Source of the DNA: Himantopus leucocephalus
Taxonomy: Eukaryota > Chordata > Aves > Charadriiformes > Recurvirostridae
Direction: 5' to 3'
Length of the DNA stretch: 64,000 bases
NCBI GenBank assembly: GCA_003993805.1
Contig: RSEF01000013.1
Location: 20,616,184 to 20,680,183, forward strand
Position 1 is the stretch's first letter. Every line of letters starts with the position of its first letter. Under the pieces are notes generated by a model. It did not search any database. It was not told the origin of the DNA and saw nothing but the letters and a program-made list of their open reading frames with translations. The position numbers were made by a program, and so were the translations under genes. Positions 25,794 to 39,234 of this stretch are shown here, in pieces.

Positions 25794-26737
25794 CTGCAAT
25801 GGCCAGATACTCACCATCAAAGGAAAGAAACCTTTGGAGTGTGGTAAAACCAACTGCATGGATAACAGAGGTGTCACGAGAACTTGAAATCAATGATAAA
25901 GAGCAAGGTGTACAACACGATAACAAATATACCAGAGAGATCCCAACTGGATTCCAGAACGAGGAGAAAGAAATCATCAACATTAACATCAGACTCCCGC
26001 CAAGGAGTTGTGATACCAGATTTACAGCAGTGCCACCACTCCCATACTGACCTGAAGCCATTCACATTCAGATCAAGAGAGGCTGTGCAAGAGTGAGTGA
26101 TACAGCAAAGAAAGGGGCAGGTACTAGGAACTTTATGTCCATTTAATTTTTGACTGTTTGAACTAGATGTGCTAATATCCCTGTAACTGTAATAATTAAA
26201 AAAAAACCAAACCAAACAACAAAAACCCCCCAACTTTGATCAGATTGTTAAGACTTTAACTAGACTAACACTAAATTCTTGTCTATGCGTATAAAGTGTG
26301 CCTTTTGCCCATGCTGATCGTGTCTCCTTGAGGCCTAAATAGCACTTGTCAATCATGATTTTTTTGCAGACCATTTAAATGCTATGTGCGCAAAAAAACC
26401 AAACCTGAGTAATTTCTTATTGGTTCATAATGTTTTTTGAAGTTATAGAAAAATGAAAGTAAAACAAACAAATTGCAAAAAAAGGTATTGGAAAGGATGG
26501 CTAATTTCCTGAGGAAGTTAAAATCCCAACTCTTACACTCTTTACCCCAAAGGGCTGTGTTCAGTTGTGCACTGAAATGACAGCTGCTAGCAACACATCT
26601 ATCAAGCGACAGGTTTAGAAACACACTAGCTGTTTGAGTATTTTACGTATTTTTTCACAGATTTAGGAGTAACAGCTAAAAAAGCTTATTCACTTAGGAA
26701 GTGAAACTAGTTTTCTTCTCATCGGAATCCTGAAAAC

Positions 26738-26905
26738 CTTTTTTCTTCCACTCTTCTTCTTTTTTCACAGACTCACACATTTTTTTCACAACCATCTCCA
26801 TTCCCAATATGCATTTCTTTAAGCAAAATACAGATCTCTGTGGCAAAGCCTCACAATGAAAAATGTTCTCTCTATCCTCTTCCAGATAACAGTATCCTAC
26901 AAGGA
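26738..26905 (-). CDS. Coding exon candidate, 55 codons
   Basis: The acceptor is TGGTAATATTTTCAG. The open frame reads LVGYCYLEEDRENIF, then a Cys/Met-rich stretch and a lysine/glutamate-rich end (SVKKEEEWKKK). The donor AAAAAG|GTTTTC is weak; the stronger GTGAGT donor inside would create a stop at the next join. With this donor it is in phase on both sides. Confidence 0.35.
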
Positions 26906-27212
26906 CTGAAAATATTACCATAATAAAGATGGTGATGAAAAAAGAAAGCATGACAGACAGTAAGAGGGAGACGTTTCTATGTTCATCGATGATTACAAAA
27001 AGGATTTTCTAGTACCAAGGAAGAGAAGCACGAAAGGCAACAGATGAAGTTCAACAAGGAAGATGAAGTTCAAAAGGATAATAAGCACATGCTCATTTCC
27101 ATCGTTTCTTTAAATTATGTATCTGCTACTTCATTGTTTTTTCAAGATACTTCCAACAAATACAGTAAGAACTACGCAATTATACACACAAAGTAGTTTC
27201 AGAAAGCCTGAC

Positions 27213-27244
27213 CGAAAGGGCAAGAGAGGATGCTGAAGATGGCT
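27213..27244 (-). CDS. Coding exon candidate (AIFSILSCPF)
   Basis: The acceptor is superb (TTTTCTTTTTTTGTTTGTAAG). The donor TTTCG|GTCAGG is fair. The phase required by 27.7 kb gives AIFSILSCPF, with one base over. Other frames would need poorer donors. Confidence 0.4.
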
Positions 27245-27647
27245 CTTACAAACAAAAAAAGAAAAGTTGATATGACTGATAAACAATAACACCATGTTAA
27301 GTGGTACAGAATCAGCCAACATAATGCAGTATCACCTGTGAAGAAGGTTCATTCACTTTAAAGACTTGCATGAGTATTTAGTTGATCGCTTTTATTTTCC
27401 GTTCAGATGCATTTAAGAATAAATGGTGAAATGTTATTTTTAAATGAGAGCAGTATGTCCTCCATTTGAAATTAAAGCCACAGGTGTTAGAAGTTGCTCC
27501 AGTTGGATAACTGTTCTTATTTTATACTATTAGACCTGATTGAAATGGCTTAGTAACAAGATACAAGTACCATCTCTTGTTAGTAAGAAAAGGTATTGGC
27601 AGGAAAGGTTTAAGAACACTGCTGGCACAAGCACCTTCTAATCTTAC

Positions 27648-27695
27648 CTGGTAAGGGTGGGTGTAGAGTACATCCTCCGGTGAATGAAGTCAATC
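27648..27695 (-). CDS. Coding exon candidate (IDFIHRRMYSTPTLT)
   Basis: The acceptor CAGTGTTACCTTATGCAG and donor TACCAG|GTAAGATT are excellent. The frame with one leading base gives IDFIHRRMYSTPTLT and leaves two bases that complete Arg in the next exon. Confidence 0.55.
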
Positions 27696-28071
27696 CTGCA
27701 TAAGGTAACACTGAAGCAACTAATAGTGGTGACAGGGTTTGTAGTGAACTCTCCAGTTTGCTTCTGATTTCTTGCTTAATAAAGCCATAAACCAGGAACT
27801 ATCTTCCCCCCGCTCCCTCTGGACAACAGCAGCTATCCACTCAAGTACCATAGTCGCATTCAGCAAACACAGTATTTACTTTGCCCACATTGATGCTGTC
27901 TTAGCAATGTCTCTGAGAAGATGAAGTACTCAGAAAATAAGATAAGATATAATAATAAGGTAGAGTAAAGCTATGATTCTAATGGATTAAAAATCAGAAT
28001 GTACATTTTTAGGATCAGCTCTCTTATTTCCTGAGATAAAGCTGGGTAAATCTGATCTTGTAAAAGCTTAC

Positions 28072-28091
28072 CAAATCCCCTGCAGAAACGT
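28072..28091 (-). CDS. 20-base micro-exon candidate
   Basis: The donor GATTTG|GTAAGC is strong. The acceptor is one of two overlapping AGs in TTCAAGAG. The start shown gives TFLQGI plus two bases and links the 30.4 and 27.7 kb exons in phase. It is supported mainly by that fit. Confidence 0.25.
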
Positions 28092-28663
28092 CTCTTGAAC
28101 CACACATAAGAATTACATACATCATTATGAACATTCATAAAACAGACCACATATTGAAAGGTGCTGAACCTGTATTCACAACTGGTGCAAAAGTATTATT
28201 ACTGGAAGACAGAAAATACAGGTTTTAAAAATAATAGTATCCTTAGGTTTCCAGATCTTGAAGACGTGTCTTTTCAACCCCAGAAACAAGCATCACTGAA
28301 GGATTTTCTTACTTGTAGTGAGTTGCCAATGGATGATTAAGTGCACAAAATGGTAAGAATAATTAAGGTTTATTTCAGATAATAACTTTGTGATAGCTTA
28401 CTAATAATTTATTCATAGATATATTTAATAATGAAGATATTACTGCCAAAAAAGTCATGTTTGATAATACAAATATAACTTTAAGTAGTAGAATTTTGCC
28501 AGTAATGATAACTTGCAGCTCATTTCATATACAGCAGTATTTAATTAAATCCATAAGTGCAGAGTGTCCAGATGTTGTTTTTTTTAATTTAATAATGATG
28601 GAACCAATGAGATGCTGATAGGTTTGTAAACTAAGCCTTCAGAACATGGAGAATTCCACAGGG

Positions 28664-28707
28664 CCTTTAAAAAAAAAAAGAAAAAAAAAGAAAAGAAAAA
28701 AGAAATG
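28664..28707 (+). repeat. A-rich low-complexity tract
   Basis: Long A runs are broken by single Gs. On the minus strand this forms a strong pyrimidine tract ending in AAAG, a decoy acceptor. Confidence 0.8.
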
Positions 28708-30407
28708 AAATGAAATCTTAAAGATGCATGGTTTGATGGCAACACAAAGTTAAATGAAAAATGATCATTTATGCTGTATGCAGTCATGCAGGCAGCATGT
28801 AATAATAAAGCTTCTTGCACACCAATGATCAACCTAATAAGGAATTAAGTGACTATGCATACAAAACCAGAAATATGACTTGTCAGCTTGTGCATGACAC
28901 AGTTCTAGTTAGAAAACAGTTATGTACAACAGATGCCATGTTTGTACAGGAAAAAAGTCACCAGAATGAGCTAGTTTATGCTAATAGAGGGAATCTACAT
29001 GCAGCATGCACACCACATGAAAACATTTCCATGTTATGATAAAACTGTGTAAGTAGATAATTCTGCATTAAAAAACACTCATTCTAAACATACCAATATG
29101 ACAAAACCCATACACGTTGCTTTATAATACAGTGGTTATCCATGCCTCATTTCTGTATTTTGCTTGTTGATCTTTTATTCAAGGTGAATCCAAGTTTTTA
29201 TCATTTTTAAGAAAATATACACAAAGCCTATGGCAAAACATTGCTATGTTTGAGAATTTCTGGTTGTTAATGAATGCACTTTACTGAATTCTCATCTTAT
29301 TCTTTTGAACAAAATTCAAATTATTTCAGTGCTGCTATGATATTCCCAAACCATTCACTGGCCTTACAAATAGGACACTGCTAGGATTCAGTATAATGCA
29401 TGAACAGAGTCAGCAAGGTATAATCTGCTGGGAAAAGGATGGCTTTTTAATTTCAACCAAATAAAAGCTATTGAAAGGTCTTGTCTGTCAGTGTCCTACT
29501 TCTTTCTATCCTTAGCGTAACAGGTCAGAGTGGATGTAGTAAAAACATGTTATTAATTCTAGGGATAACTGTTCATTTAATTAATACTTAGAAATGTCGT
29601 GAACTGCCCGCTAGCATCTTTATGATAGAAACAATGTAAGTGTAACATGCTGAAAATATACTACTGCAATAACATTTTGGTAAGTCATACTCACTTATAA
29701 GTACTATACAGAAATTAAAGTAAAAATAAGAAATGAGACACAATATCTAGATGAATATGCTTAAGTGAAAAAGTAAACTTCTGGAGAACTCTGAGGAGAA
29801 GACAGTGATGGAGCTAAAGCAGTGGGAAAAGCATTATCTTAAAAAAAAATAATTTCTAGGATGAATAGGTAGTAATAACTAAACACCTTCCTTTCCTTCT
29901 TCCCCTTCTTCTCTCCCTCACCCCAAGACATCTAAGCAAAAATTAGCGACAGTAAGTCTGGTCAATATTTCTAAGTACCTCGTACTTTATTGCACTTTAA
30001 AAGTAAGATAGCAAGAGCATAACTGCAGATACAAAGACAGAAGAAAAGACAGAAGACATTTATGACAGAGAAATGTTGAATAAGTAGAAAGATGGAAAAC
30101 TTAACAGGCAAGAAAAACATTGCACTGTTATTGCAGAGTATATTACAGGAAAAAATATTTTTAAAGATAAAGAGACTACAGTGTTATATTAAGTTCTGGT
30201 CTATGAGGAAACTCAACTATTATATCATAAAGCCACATATTACCACAAATGTTTAAACACACACAGTTTATTTATACAAGCAGCCAGAAGCCAGCTTGCA
30301 TTCCACAAATCAAAACTGAACATCATTCATACTAATTAAGCACCACTAGAAAATGGAAATTTTACTGTTCTTTATTCCTAGAGATGGCAAAATTACATGC
30401 ATAATAC

Positions 30408-30479
30408 CTGCTGATAATCAGCTACAGGATTAAAGTGATTAGTGGCAGCCTGTCTTTTCCATATGGCAAGTGTCAGCTT
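30408..30479 (-). CDS. Coding exon candidate, 24 codons
   Basis: The donor is CAGCAG|GTATTATG and the acceptor GGGTTCTGGGACAG; a start at 30,498 is also possible. The frame KLTLAIWKRQAA then TNHFNPVADYQQ is open across the whole exon, phase 0 at both ends. Confidence 0.6.
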
Positions 30480-31341
30480 CTGTCCCAGAACCCAGTTACT
30501 TTTGAAGTTCGTTTATGTGAAAACCTGAATCGCTTTTTGCAGAGCACCATAGACACCAAACCCTCAGCACAAGCGAGCATCCTCTGGCAAGTTCAGCACT
30601 GGTAACTTGAACTGTTTATCCTTGTAGTGAGCAGTACTAGGTGTAACAACTCATTCATGTTCCTGACTTTGTGGCTAAATGGAATTCAAACAGCAAGTAC
30701 TTTGGGGTTTGATGGTGAGGCAGTATGTTTGGTAAGGGTTGGTGGGAGGCAATCATTAAAAACCAAAAAGATTCAGCATAATATTTCACTATTAATGGAT
30801 GAAAAGTTTGACGCAATCTGCACAAGTAGGACATCCCAAAACCTACACAGATTTTGAAATGGTATTTTGAAATTGTATACTAAAAAAAGGAAAATGGGCA
30901 CGAGAAGAAGAGAAAATGATTGCTAGAGGAAGTTGGGGGGAAGGAATTAGCATGCCAAGAATAACTTGGATATCCAGATATGAATAGGCACACAGAAGTA
31001 CAAGCAAAGCAAAGACTGAAACGGTTAATGGTTGATTTGATTTCTAAAGGTACTTACTTTTCAAAAATAATTTTGCATTAGAGAAAGGTATATTATGCAC
31101 AAGTTTGCATTATTTCACTGCATATGTTAGAAAACAAACTCAGAGAGAAAATAAGAAATAAATGGAGAAGAATAATCTAGTAGTAACATACAGGAGCACG
31201 TGGACATCAGTCTCCAAGGGGCGGGGGTCGGGGGGCAGAAGCGGGATGTATTTTCTATTTTAGGTGGCAAAATGCAACTCATTTCACATTGTAACAAACT
31301 ATGCAATACTGCGGGCAGGAATATATATATAGAGATTAAAC

Positions 31342-31391
31342 TGGAAAGTTCAAGAAGTTCAAGTACTTTAGTATTCTGCTCCCTTGCCTTC
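31342..31391 (-). CDS. Weak coding exon candidate
   Basis: The acceptor is strong (TGTCCTCTGCTCTAG) but the donor TTTCCA|GTTTAAT is poor. With this donor it links 33.1 and 30.5 kb in phase (RQGSRILKYLNFLNFP). Another open frame (KAREQNTKVLELLEL) is coiled-coil-like. Confidence 0.25.
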
Positions 31392-33124
31392 CTAGAGCAG
31401 AGGACACAATGCAACAGGTCCCTCACAGCATCCATCAGCCATGCTGGCTGGCTGCCAGGGAGGATGAGGAGCATAGCAGGGGGAGGTGGAGGGGAACAGT
31501 TAGAGCACCCACCTCCAACGTCTTCTACTCCCTCCTACTGAAACATAGATGCTCTGCAGAAAGCAGTGCCCAGGCTCTGAGAGGGAAACAGAGGCATGCT
31601 GTCCAAGGCAATGTACAGCAAGCTGCAAAACAAATGCCCTGAAAATGTATTACTATGGATACCTATTAATTTTAATATTGCATGGTAGTACAGGTGTTTA
31701 GAGAGTCAGTGCCTGCTTGTGTATCATCCAGCACCGTTGTAAACGCAATGCTGGTGGATCACCGAGGAAAAATAATTTCTGTTTGCAGCTATGCAAATCA
31801 AACAGTAAGCAGATTGGGAGCAAGACCACACAGGTTTGTTGTCTGAGACTCTAGAAGCATAATACAAAATGTAAGGACCACTAAACTGGAAAGGGGAATT
31901 AAATGGGGAATGAGTTAAGGGCAAGTCCCAAACCTGTTTACATCAGCTTTACTCTCAGTATGAAAGAAAAAGAACAAGCAGAACAGCAGTTCTCAGATGT
32001 GAAACCTACATCATCAGCATAAGGCAAACACAGAGAAGACATTGTAGAAATCATGTCAACTATTAGGAATTTCTACTCTGTGTACAATAAAATTAAGTAC
32101 AAATTCTTTTCATCCAAAGACTGATAAAGATTGACAACGCAGTGCTGATTTGGACTTCTTTTGGTGACAGAAACAGAGAACTCTACCTATTTAGCTACCG
32201 GCCATTACTACAGTTTTATCACTTAACGTGATCTTGTAATCAGTCACAATGCAAGTTGACTGTATCTATTCATCTTCTGGTCTGTTTTAGATACCCGATC
32301 AATATGGAAGAAATTCTTCCTTGATGTCTCAATAAAATAAGGTTTTGCAAACAAAGGAAGGTAAAGGAGGTTAAATTGTCATTGATTATTTAAGACACAT
32401 TAATCATTTATTATTTAGCAGTCTCCCACATCAATTTGCTGTGCACATGGCTCTTTCTGCAAGACTCCCAACATGTTTTAAATGATTCTCTGTAGACATA
32501 TTGGAAAACAGAATAAATTTAGGACTATCATAAGGTGGAGATCCCTTGACATCCTGCAGTACAAAGCAATTAGCTTTCTAAGAAACCTGAATTACTTTCT
32601 AATGTCTTCCCTTGAATACACGTGGCAGCTGCGTTCATATTTTATTTTCAATTTAGTCAAGTAGCAAAGCGGTCATGTTAATCACTTAAGGAAACTGTAC
32701 CGTTCCTCATCATGGAGGACATTTTTCCTCCTTATCAAAACTTATTTTAAACTTTACATTTTAATTCCACAATTAAGTGTTGTATTAGATCGTTTTAATA
32801 CAGAAAAGAGATTAAGCAGCGTGCTTTCCAGTTCAAACAGTTCTTAATGAGAAATATTATCTTTACTGCTACAGACTTTAGCTTTCACTTGCTTACGAAT
32901 ACAGTACTCTAAAGCAGTTTCAGTTGAAAAATCTCAGTGTGCTGCATGGGAGCAAAGAGAGAAATCTATCAGAAGTACTACCCAACAGTTTACAGGTATT
33001 GCAGGAGATTGGATAATTCAAACTTTGCTGATCATCTTGACAGCTAGAATCTGACTGTAATTATATCTGCTAACATAAAATACACTATATTAACTTCTAA
33101 TCTGGTAACCTCTCAGATACTTAC

Positions 33125-33166
33125 CCAAAACACTCAGCCAACACTGTTTAAACTTTTTCAGAGCAG
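33125..33166 (-). CDS. Coding exon candidate (ALKKFKQCWLSVL)
   Basis: The donor TTTTGG|GTAAGTATC is near perfect. The acceptor (GTGGAG) is weak, and the exon could start a few bases later. Frame: ALKKFKQCWLSVL. The join from 36.2 kb needs an intervening exon; a 16-base candidate ends at a strong donor, TTAACAG|GTAAGAAG, near 33.76 kb. Confidence 0.4.
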
Positions 33167-36100
33167 CTCCACAGAGTCAAGAACATTTCTTCGCTTTGAA
33201 ACATTGTATTTCTCCCTTCTTCACCCATTCTTTCCTAAATATAGACTAGCCTCTAGCCTTTTTTTCATTACTGTACACCCTACGGAAGAAAGGATTCATT
33301 CCTCATCTAAGTCAAAGTCAGAACTTCCATTTACTTTTAATGACGCATCTAAATGAACTCCAAGGCTAAAGGATAGTCTCTCAACTACTAGAGGCATTGT
33401 CCAGAAGTCAAACAAAACAGGGCATTGCTTTCTTTTGGGGGGTAACCTGTCTCATTTTTTTTGCACTGCAAAATATGCAACTATTAAATTTATACCGTGA
33501 AACAAAAGAATATGAAAGAATATGACACAAACTATTTACAGAATTAACTTAAGGATTTCTGAAATATTACATTTTGAAGTGTACATCAATATTTGTACAA
33601 CACTGATGAAATAAAGCTATGCAAATTCTTCACAATTTTTATCCAACTATCATTAGCTTCTAAAGTTGCATTAAGGAGAAATAAAACAGGTGACTTTTTT
33701 TTTAATGGAATTGCAGCTGCATATCTGTAGTGATGATGGAATGAACTTAAATTTTCTTCTTACCTGTTAAACTAGGTATCTTAAGTATTCAATGTATGCT
33801 ATTCTCAGAATGCGTGACTAATGGGGTGAAAATTATATTTTGCATTCTCTGATCTGTTTTGTGTTTTTCTATAAATATAATTTCACATCAACACAATATT
33901 CTTGTAGTTATACACACTTACACACAGCCTGAATAAAATGATGTACAGATACTACTTGCCAGGGTTACAACTTGATCTTTAAAATCTCATATAAAAAACA
34001 AAGAATACAAATGTAATTGCCACTTGGTTTCAACAGAAACACAGTTGAACCTATCATTACCTGTAATAGCTATCCTTTGAAGAAAAGCTCCGCAAGCTAA
34101 TAAAATAAGTGACCAAAATTTTTTAACAATATTATGAAAAGTGTTAACACTATTTATTTGCACATTCTTCTTTACTGGATTCCCTCCATGGTAATCATAG
34201 TAAGCATATCATATTCCTGTAGATAAGTTCAACTTTCTCTGTAATCATCACCTTGTAAAGCAATTTTCACAAGTACTCTGTACAAGATAAATACAGGTGG
34301 AGGTGTTGTTCCATACAGAAACATTCCACATTTCCTTTTGTTCTTGCATTGCACCACCCTATATAACAAAACATATGATTGCAACCATAACATGCTAGAG
34401 ACATTTTACCAGGGAAGGTTGAAAAATGTTTTCCGCTAATGTTGAAGAGAATGCTGCTAAAGAAAATGATACTTTTTACAATTATTATCATCTTTATTAC
34501 TCAGATCTCAGCCAGAAAACTGTATCTGTTTGGAGGAGGAGGATCTAATTTTATTGCAAAATTGGCAATCATCTACTTTACTGACAGAAGACTTCCCCCC
34601 TCAAACTCCAAGGGAACACAGACTGGAAAAAGGAAAAAAAAAGTAAATCCATGCAGCATGACATACCACATATTTGATTTGGGAGAGAACAACCAAATGC
34701 ATAAATAACATCTGTTTAAAAAAAAACCCCAACAAAACAAACCACAAACCAAACCTACAAATTGCTTATTCTCACTTTTAGTGGAAGGCTTTTATTTAAA
34801 ATCTAAGATGTAATAAAGTAGCTGTTAAAGATAATTAGTCCCAGAAGAAAGAGATATAGCATTGTAACATACAAAAATGTTTTCAAGTATTTCTGAATAT
34901 TATGGGATTTTCACCATTAATATATACACGTCACAATTTCAGTAAATTCCAACAGACGTTATTTCACAGACACAGTAGAACACAAGGGTTCATATCTGGC
35001 AACCCACGAACAACAGATTGGTGCAGATAGGTACATTGAGTAAAATACTGACTTATTTGCCCTAAACAAAAAAATACGCAAAAGGAAAATAAAAAAACAA
35101 CCAAAACCAAACAAAACAATCCACAAGTCTTGAGTAATACATATAAAAATAATAACTACATTTTTGTCCAAAGCATTTTACTTTTTTAAAAAAATAGTTA
35201 GTACTCCTGTCTTGAATCAGCTTAAAAGACAGTCTGAGAAAACACCAAAAGGTAGTTTGCTTCAAGAACTTTTCAGATTAAAACGTGACATTTTAATGTT
35301 TCTATCTTCAGAAGACTATTTGAAGACTCAGAATACAAAAGTTTAATGCTCCACTGATATAATGCAAACTGAGAGGAAGGTTTCAAAACCTGCTTTAATT
35401 GCTGTGTTCTTTCTATAAATTTGAAGCAGCTTGTTGATACACACCAATGCAGAACCACAGCCTTATTTTGCAGAACGGTCTTTGGTAAGAAGTATTGTTA
35501 GATTGTGCTCAAATCACAGAATAGAACTGTGCTAAATGTTCCACATTGTGGCATTTTTAAACAAAGATTATTCAAGAAGGCTCATATAAACAAGTGAATC
35601 TCTTACACATATTCAACCAACGTCCCACAGAAAGAATATTTCCATTTAAAAAAATTGAAAAAAGTACATATATTTTTACTGTTAAGGAATCTTCCCTGAC
35701 TATATTCTTGCATGAGAATACATACTAACAATTCACCTTCTAGCAGAAATTCTGATGCTCTTTAGGAAACAGAACTTTAACATCACTTGGAAAAATTGTA
35801 TTTATTCCATTATCTTACAAAATTCAAATATTGTTTGGACAGCATATGGTGATTATAAACATAACAACCTCATTAAATTGTCAATAAGTGTGTAAATGAA
35901 TACCGAAAAAAAATTAGAATCTACTAATACATATCCTCCACATTCACTTATGATAATTCTCAGCTCTTTGTAAAGCATAAAATTAATAGGGCATTGGCAT
36001 GCAGGCAAATAGTTGTAATTATCTTCTCATGTTTCAGAAGGTATTTGAATATCATTTAAGAGCAAAGGATGAATGCTGTTCCAGTAAATCCCCCTAAATC

Positions 36101-36197
36101 AATGCAGGGACACAACAGCAGCACAGGCAAACAGGCTGACAGAAGTCTGAACACCCACAAAGATGATAAAAAAATACTGTTCGATACAATTACTTAC
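33167..36197. other. Intronic sequence, no clear features
   Basis: AT-rich. It contains the strong donor near 33.76 kb already noted, and a plus-strand 89-codon open frame (34,439-34,708) with a hydrophobic start that has no supporting context. Confidence 0.4.
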
Positions 36198-36275
36198 ATC
36201 ATGGCCTACGAGTTCTGTCTGCGTGGATTTATCTGCTTGGGAAGCAAGAGACTTCTGAAAGCACCGAGCCTTTTC
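36198..36275 (-). CDS. Coding exon candidate with LC8-type TQT motif
   Basis: The acceptor TTATTTTGTTTTACAG and donor CATGAT|GTAAGTAATTG are textbook. Its 26 codons, phase 0 in and out, include FQKSLASQADKSTQTELVGH. KSTQTE is a classic LC8 anchor pattern, and this is the second such motif in the predicted protein. Confidence 0.7.
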
Positions 36276-39151
36276 CTGTAAAACAAAATAACATATCATA
36301 AGTAAGTCATGTTTTTCCTCTCTGGGTTTTGCAGTTGCAAAGATCCAGATAAGTTCAAAACTCATGCATGGACAGCTGTTCAGAAATGGATTTATTATGG
36401 CACTATTTTCACTGGGAGGTTGACTTCCTTACTGTTATTTCCTTTTATCAACTTATCTTTCTCTTAGACAGACAGTGCACTCAGAACGTCCAACTATGTG
36501 GTAGAGCTGGGCCCACAAGAAGGAAGTCACTGAAGCATGATGCAAAGCAACCTTCTTCCAGAGCAGATACAGGTACAAAGCACTGGGCAGCAGTAGAGAC
36601 TCTTGCAAATGCCAGCACCATTCCAACAGCAAAGAAACCATTTTTTTTAAGAAACATTAAGGAACATGTAAACCCCACCGCAGATCACAATGCTGAGATG
36701 ACTTCCCCCTTGCCCAATGGAAACATGTTAGCAAAGCCTAAACATTTCTTGGCTATTGTAGTGATTTCTGCTTTTCCCATTCTTGGCCCTCTGTACCTCA
36801 ATCATTTTGGAAGTGTGGCATGGAATCTCTGGGACAGGCTCGAGCAAAGAAATCTGGTTGCTTTGACACAATTATGCTTCACAAAAAAAGCATTTTGATA
36901 CTTCATTTGAAACTCATGATGGATTGGAAATGCTGGTCCTTATCAATTCCTTACATTTTTTTTTTTTTTTCAGGAGAAAGTATACAATGAAACAACTGTA
37001 AATAAGGCAGGAAGAGGCACCCAGGAGGGGAAGGCTCCATGAATAGAGACAACAAAGTCCTTTACTGCACTGATTTATGTTTTCCCATCTACCTATTCAG
37101 TTTTATTTTTCAGCTATATCCGTCTTTGACTCAAATTCCTCAAGACCTACAAAAGTATGTTTTAGTATTACTGACAGGTATGTATTACAGTAAAACAGAA
37201 TTTGTGTAAATTGAATTTCAGGTTAATTGAATCTCAAGTTGAATGAATCCCAGTTTTTATTGAAATAAAGACATAGAAAGGTTATCATTTTCAGCTACTA
37301 AGTTGTATTTTCCTTTATAAGTATCTGTTCTACATATTTTAAAAAACAACTGTTAGTCATTTCAAGCCAAGATGCACATCACTATGTTAAATGAATTTTG
37401 GCCAAAAGCATGTAAAGAGCAGGAACAAGACAACACCTAAATGATTCTATCTCCAGTATTTCAATTCTTCAAATGCTGGGGGGGGGGNGGGGGGGAGCAC
37501 GGAATTCAGACCAATCACTTCACTGGTATGAGAAAACTTGCACCCAAACTTGCTGATGTAACTACTGAGTTAAAACTAAATTCATAGCAAAGATAATCTT
37601 ATTTCTGACAGAAAAGCTTCATCTTCTTGAGGTTTGAATGTCCTAGTCCACTGCCCACAGCATTTTTACATGTTTAGAAAACAGACATTGTTATAGGTCT
37701 ACTTTCTTATTTAGACAATAATGTTTTACTGCTCAGAAGTTCCATGAATTTTCTAGTTACAAACCCAGACATTCACAGAGACTGAATGTTCAAGTAGCAT
37801 TATGGTTGAATCAAACTCAGTATTAAACTGTGTATCTGATCAAATGTAACATATGCATACTTTGTCTGTGGATTCACAAATACATATTTTGAAGTAACTG
37901 GGAAAAAAAAACCCTTAAGAAATCAAAACCTTCATTAAGGCAACCAATTAATTGGGAAAGCTAGGAAGGTTGGAATAATCAAATTCATTTCTTTCTGGGA
38001 GCTGCTCATTTAACTGCGTATATGCAGTGAGATCTATTTTCAACACAACCAAGTTCTGACCTCACATTATCATCTTTACTGGAAGCAGAAGTTAAAGATG
38101 TCCATGTTGACAATTAGTATCTTCTCTTTACAAAAAGAGTACTTACAATTGTGTTGATGTGAAACAACCTTCACAATATGAATTATTTTCAAAATTATTA
38201 AATATAGTAAGAATATATTGTATTTTATCTTATTTCCAGTGATGCAGCAAAAGTCTGCAAGAAGTTTAAAATCACAGTGATAAATATCTTCCGTGCTGTA
38301 ATGTAGATAACATGGTTTGTTACAAGACAGCATCCTCCTGGAAAAGGCTACTTACACTTAATAGTCACTCAACTTCATCTCAGTCATATTTCTAGGATTC
38401 TTCTTGCCAGAGTAAAGTAGTTGTTCCAAAAGACATACCTTTGTTTATGAAATAATTTTCGTAATATTAAAGGTATTAGATATCAAAACCCACTACAAAA
38501 TGTTCTTTCCGACATAAAAACACTGAAACTGATAAGTTGATACTTTAAACATAATTTTGTGGTGCATTGACTATATCAACAGTCGGACATTGTAATGAAC
38601 TAATGTGACAAAATGCTGGAAAAAATATTGCTACACAGTAATGTGAATTTTAGATCTATAAAATATAGCATACTATATAAAGCAAGCTAAATGCAAAACT
38701 TCAATGTAACTATTTCTGTAAAAGTGTAGCAGATCTTCACACAAAAAAACCTACTTTATACCACCCCCCCACCCTCCCAAAAAGTATAACTGACACTTAT
38801 TTTTACTATGTAATAAACTATTGTAAATATTTGGCAACATTTGCTAGGTATTTACAACACACTCTGCTTTTGGCCATAGATTTACTGTTCCTATCCATGT
38901 AGAGCACAGCATTTCAGATTACAGATCCCAACTCCCAGCTACAACCAAAAACCCTCTGCAGGGAGGTCACATTCTCCAAAGAACAAAGATTGCTTGCAGG
39001 AGATTTGCACATTTGCTCCGATACTTTCTTTTCAAAAATCTTACTAAGAATAGTCATTTCAAAAGAACTGATGTCCAGGTATCAATTAATTTTGCTTTTG
39101 CAAATGTGTTGCCTAGTATGCTGTATGGTATGTTTGAGTCCGCACAATTAC
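36276..39151. other. Intronic sequence with a long plus-strand open frame
   Basis: A 176-codon open frame at 36,368-36,898 (+) has no recognised domain or splice-bounded structure. The rest is plain AT-rich sequence and a G run. Confidence 0.4.
37478..37495 (+). repeat. G homopolymer with an N
   Basis: Seventeen Gs with one N at 37,488; the length is not reliable. Confidence 0.9.
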
Positions 39152-39234
39152 TTTGGTCTTTGGTATTGGAATAGACGACAAGCCAGTGGCGCTGCCACAA
39201 ATGCAACAGCCTGTGGCATTAAGCGAGAGGCAGT
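39152..39234 (-). CDS. Coding exon candidate, Cys-rich, 27 codons
   Basis: It starts after CCTGCCTTTTCAG and ends at CCAAA|GTAATTG. The frame CLSLNATGCCICGSATGLS then SIPIPKTK is set by the upstream phase and runs on a boundary into the 36.2 kb exon. A second open frame would hit a stop there. The exon has several CpGs, unlike the surrounding intron. Confidence 0.65.

Noticed and set aside
25567..26061. 164-codon minus-strand open frame as a single-exon gene
   Set aside because: It spans an LTR scrap and a splice-bounded exon (25,710-25,793). Only that exon part is supported.
28584..28832. Minus-strand frame after a long pyrimidine tract (ALWNSPCSEGLVYK...)
   Set aside because: The acceptor is just the complement of an A-rich low-complexity tract, and there is no usable donor.
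34439..34708. Plus-strand frame with a hydrophobic N-terminus, signal-peptide-like
   Set aside because: A chance AT-rich reading; no splice or promoter context, and the rest is low-complexity.
38343..38395. Exon candidate after TTTACTCTGGCAAG with donor GTAAGTAG (minus)
   Set aside because: Every frame contains a stop before the donor.
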